DNA of 11,143 nt. Source: Conidiobolus incongruus B7586. Taxonomy: Eukaryota > Entomophthoromycota > Entomophthoromycetes > Entomophthorales > Conidiobolaceae. The notes under the pieces are model-generated. The model was not told where the DNA came from, made no database searches, and saw nothing but the letters and a program-made list of their open reading frames with translations. This document shows positions 9,134 through 11,143 of the stretch, piece by piece. Where the stretch lies: contig JNEM01007333.1 in NCBI GenBank assembly GCA_000697335.1, forward strand, positions 1 through 11,143. The letters are read 5' to 3'. Both the position numbers and the translations under genes were made by a program. Positions within the stretch are counted from its first letter, which is position 1; each line of letters begins with the position of its first letter.

Positions 9134-9545
9134 ATAAATTGATTATTATTGAATAGCAAGTGCTTTATTTTCTATGATTGACAATCAATGGTAAATTTAA
9201 GTTTGAAAATTATGATTATTCCATATACTTTCATAAATATTGCATTGATATTTGAATGGTCATAATGAATTAAGATTACCAACTTAGCTTCAGTTTTGGT
9301 CTTTATCACATACACAATTACTGACTTGGATTTCTATACTTTTTTAAACTTTCATATTTAATTAGAATGATGGATTTACAGAGTACCGATACTTTCCAAA
9401 ATATCTCTCAACAATGTCAGCTTGATTAAATTACCCTTCTCAAGTTGAATCAAGCGTTTGACTTGACTTGGTGTTATATTAGCTGATATATCATGAGATA
9501 GACAGTTTTTATGGAATTACTGTATTTATCACCTATTGAATATAT
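9134..9545 (-). repeat. Right arm of the 412-bp perfect inverted repeat
   Basis: Exact reverse complement of 1-412. The inner edge is sharp at 9134 (9133 mismatches its partner 413). The outer edge is at 9545 or further, since the partner sequence lies before the window. Immediately outside, the DNA becomes much more AT-rich and transposon-derived. Confidence 0.95.
9376..9482 (-). other. Candidate C-terminal coding fragment (right arm copy)
   Basis: Mirror copy of the fragment at 64-170, read leftwards and ending in TAA at 9378-9376. Here the sequence upstream of it (9546 onwards, minus strand) is visible and shows no convincing preceding exon, only a donor-like AAG/GTAGGA near 9580. Either the parent gene is truncated here or its previous exon is further away. 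Family not recognised. Confidence 0.35.
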
Positions 9546-9641
9546 AGATTATTGATAATGTACTTGTTTTTAGTCAACTTTCCTACCTTGTATTTTGTAA
9601 TTTATTTTATTTTTGAAAATAATAGAGTAATGAAAAATTCA

Positions 9642-10751
9642 AATTACTAGATTAGAAAGAAATTTCTAATTTTGATTTCTAATTTTTCAAACATATTATA
9701 AGCTTTGATACATCAATTATATATAGAATATATAGGATAATTAATATTTTCAAATCATATATGTATATTATTTCATCATAATTTCTCTATCAAAATATTT
9801 TTGACTAAAAACATCAAGCTGAAATTAATTATACTTATATTAATTAATAATAATCATAAATCTTTTATTTTAATTTTATTAGAACTTAACCATAAACCCT
9901 CTAAAACTATTTAAAATTTTTAAACAATATATAATGATAATATTTTTTTCAAAACAATATTTATTACTAGATTTGTTCCTTTAAAACTAATAAAGATATT
10001 GTTTAAAATTAATTACAAATAAATTAACTAATTTATATTGATATTTTATTAATTATTTATCAATAATAAAAATATATTAAAAAATAACTAATTAATTCAA
10101 TTAAATAATTATCTAAGTAATATAATATCAAGTATTAAAGTTGATATATTCATTAATATTTAAAATGAAATAAATTAAAAAACTATAAAATATATATCTT
10201 CTAATTTTTTAAAAAACTCAGATTAATTTTAATATAACTATAGTTAAACAAAACTTATCCAAATTTTAGCTAAAAATAAGATTTTTTATTATAGATAATT
10301 ATAATTACTATATCTAAAATTTTTATCAAGCCTTTTATTTCAAAAGAAATATAATAATTAATTAAAATTTTAAAAATTTATTTTAAATCAATATTTATTA
10401 TAGATAAATATTATTTATATTATTAAATTATAATAATTTATATCTTATTTATTTAATTATAATAATAAATTAACTAATAATAAATATTATATCGATTTTA
10501 AACTAATAAAATTTTTTATTAATATTAATTAAATATTTAAATTTTTTATTACTTTATAATTTAAATAATAGGATATTGTTATGATTGAAAATAAATAAAT
10601 ATTTTGATATATAACATATAAAAATTAATAAATATTATAAATTGAATAGTTTTTTATTATTAATAGCCTTTTACCATATTTTTAGCAAATTTTTAATATT
10701 TAAAATATAGTTCTTTTTATAAAAAACTGAAATTTAATATTTTATAAACTA
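9642..10751 (+). mobile_element. Heavily decayed mariner-type DNA transposon
   Basis: The segment from about 9656 to 10020 aligns collinearly with the better preserved element at about 10772-11143. Shared text includes TTTTTCAAACATATTAT in the 5' leader and AACTTAACCAYAAACCCTCT in the helix-turn-helix region (about 9885 against 10990). Where they differ, this copy usually has A or T in place of G or C. The rest, to about 10751, is featureless AT-rich DNA whose length suits the remaining transposase, but I could not identify catalytic motifs, so the 3' limit is inferred. Multiple stops make it non-coding. The 5' limit (9642) is approximate; no terminal repeat was identified. Confidence 0.55.
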
Positions 10752-10866
10752 TTACCATGGAATTGAAGAAATGGGAAATTTTTTAATTACTGATTTTTCA
10801 AACATATTATTAGTTTCAAATAAGCAAATATATACAAAACAAATAGGAAAATAAATAGTTTTGAAT

Positions 10867-10890
10867 TATATATATATATATATATATATA
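10867..10890. repeat. (TA)12 microsatellite
   Basis: Twelve uninterrupted TA units in the leader of the second mariner-type element, absent from the corresponding place in the decayed copy. Confidence 0.9.
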
Positions 10891-10944
10891 ATAATTTTTT
10901 TGATTAAAAAATGAATTTTTTAAAATTAGTTGTTTAATTTAATC

Positions 10945-11143
10945 ATGCTTAAACCAAATAGTGACCATCAAAAGTTTTTTATTTTAGTATCAGTAAAACT
11001 TAACCACAAACCCTCTAAAATCATTCAAAATTTACAAACAGCTTTTGGTAATGAAGCATTATCTAAATCAACAATTTATTGCTGGGTAAATTACTTTAAG
11101 GCTGGGAGAGAAACTACCCAAAACTTGCCAAAATCTAGAAAAC
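10945..11143 (+). CDS. Mariner-type transposase, N-terminal part (partial)
   Basis: The ATG at 10945 opens a frame of 66 codons that reaches the window edge without a stop. There is an in-frame TAG at 10927-10929 and no other ATG between it and 10945. Residues ~25-66 read KPSKIIQNLQTAFGNEALSK, then STIYCWVNYFKAGRETTQ, then NLPKSRK. This matches the Mos1/SETMAR-type N-terminal helix-turn-helix (HTH_48): ..AFG..ALS..T...W...F..G.......RSGRP. That domain binds the terminal inverted repeats of the element; the DDD/E catalytic domain would lie beyond the window. Whether the element is intact cannot be told from here. Confidence 0.85.
   Translation, partial: MLKPNSDHQKFFILVSVKLNHKPSKIIQNLQTAFGNEALSKSTIYCWVNYFKAGRETTQNLPKSRK

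Larger units (their letters stand above)
10752..11143 (+). mobile_element. 5' part of a second mariner-type element, running off the window
   Basis: It lies in the same orientation as the decayed copy before it. It comprises a ~190-bp AT-rich leader and the start of a transposase gene. The left boundary is placed where similarity with the decayed copy begins (ATTAC near 10752 against 9642) and is approximate. It may be a tandem insertion or a member of a local cluster. Confidence 0.6.

Noticed and set aside
1-9545. Reading the identical arms as long terminal repeats of an LTR retroelement
   Set aside because: The arms are in inverted, not direct, orientation, and no gag, reverse transcriptase, integrase or primer-binding site lies between them; the content is ordinary host genes.
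1-9545. Reading the block as a large DNA transposon with terminal inverted repeats
   Set aside because: No transposase or recombinase lies between the arms, the inner arm edge carries a 3'UTR-like tail instead of an element end, and the mariner-type copies lie wholly outside the arms.
10272-10340. A trace of the mariner DNA/HDN catalytic motif in the decayed copy
   Set aside because: The text around GATAATTATAATTACTAT can be imagined as such a motif, but it lies too close to the helix-turn-helix for the usual spacing and the surroundings are too AT-rich to exclude chance.

Overview
The window is AT-rich nuclear DNA from a eukaryote, most likely an early-diverging (zoosporic or zygomycete-grade) fungus. 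The evidence is: introns of 46-55 nt with GTNNGT-like donors and TTAAC/CTAAC-like branch sites, standard genetic code, a mitochondrial-type methionyl-tRNA synthetase in a nuclear setting, a tRNA-Trp with a Pol III T-run, and an F-box/ankyrin-like family that I associate from memory with such fungi. Species cannot be named from the sequence.

Layout. Positions 1-412 and 9134-9545 are a base-for-base identical inverted repeat (position i pairs with 9546-i), and the outer end of the left arm is cut by the window. Each arm carries the last ~35 codons of an unidentified protein, pointing inwards. Between the arms lie: a beta-TrCP-like F-box/WD40 gene (1010-3062, +, one intron); a mitochondrial methionyl-tRNA synthetase gene (3352-5334, +, six introns); a tRNA-Trp (6062-6133, +), preceded by a small GC-richer, hairpin-forming patch that could be a small RNA; a decayed F-box/ankyrin-like pseudogene (6485-7235, +); and a short RRM gene related to the RNA-binding half of cyclophilin 33/PPIE (7313-7918, -, three introns). 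The spacers 413-824, 5367-5940, 6165-6484 and 8065-9133 hold no gene that I can support.

Outside the right arm the composition falls to extremely AT-rich DNA. It contains a badly decayed mariner-type DNA transposon (about 9642-10751), followed in the same orientation by the start of a better preserved relative whose Mos1-type helix-turn-helix is still open to the window edge (10945-11143).

The genes do not form a pathway. They are ordinary housekeeping and regulatory genes: SCF ubiquitin-ligase substrate recognition, mitochondrial translation, cytosolic tRNA-Trp, and RNA binding. The unusual part is the architecture: a ~9.5 kb block of host genes bracketed by identical inverted arms next to transposon debris. 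I see no defence, toxin or biosynthetic system here.
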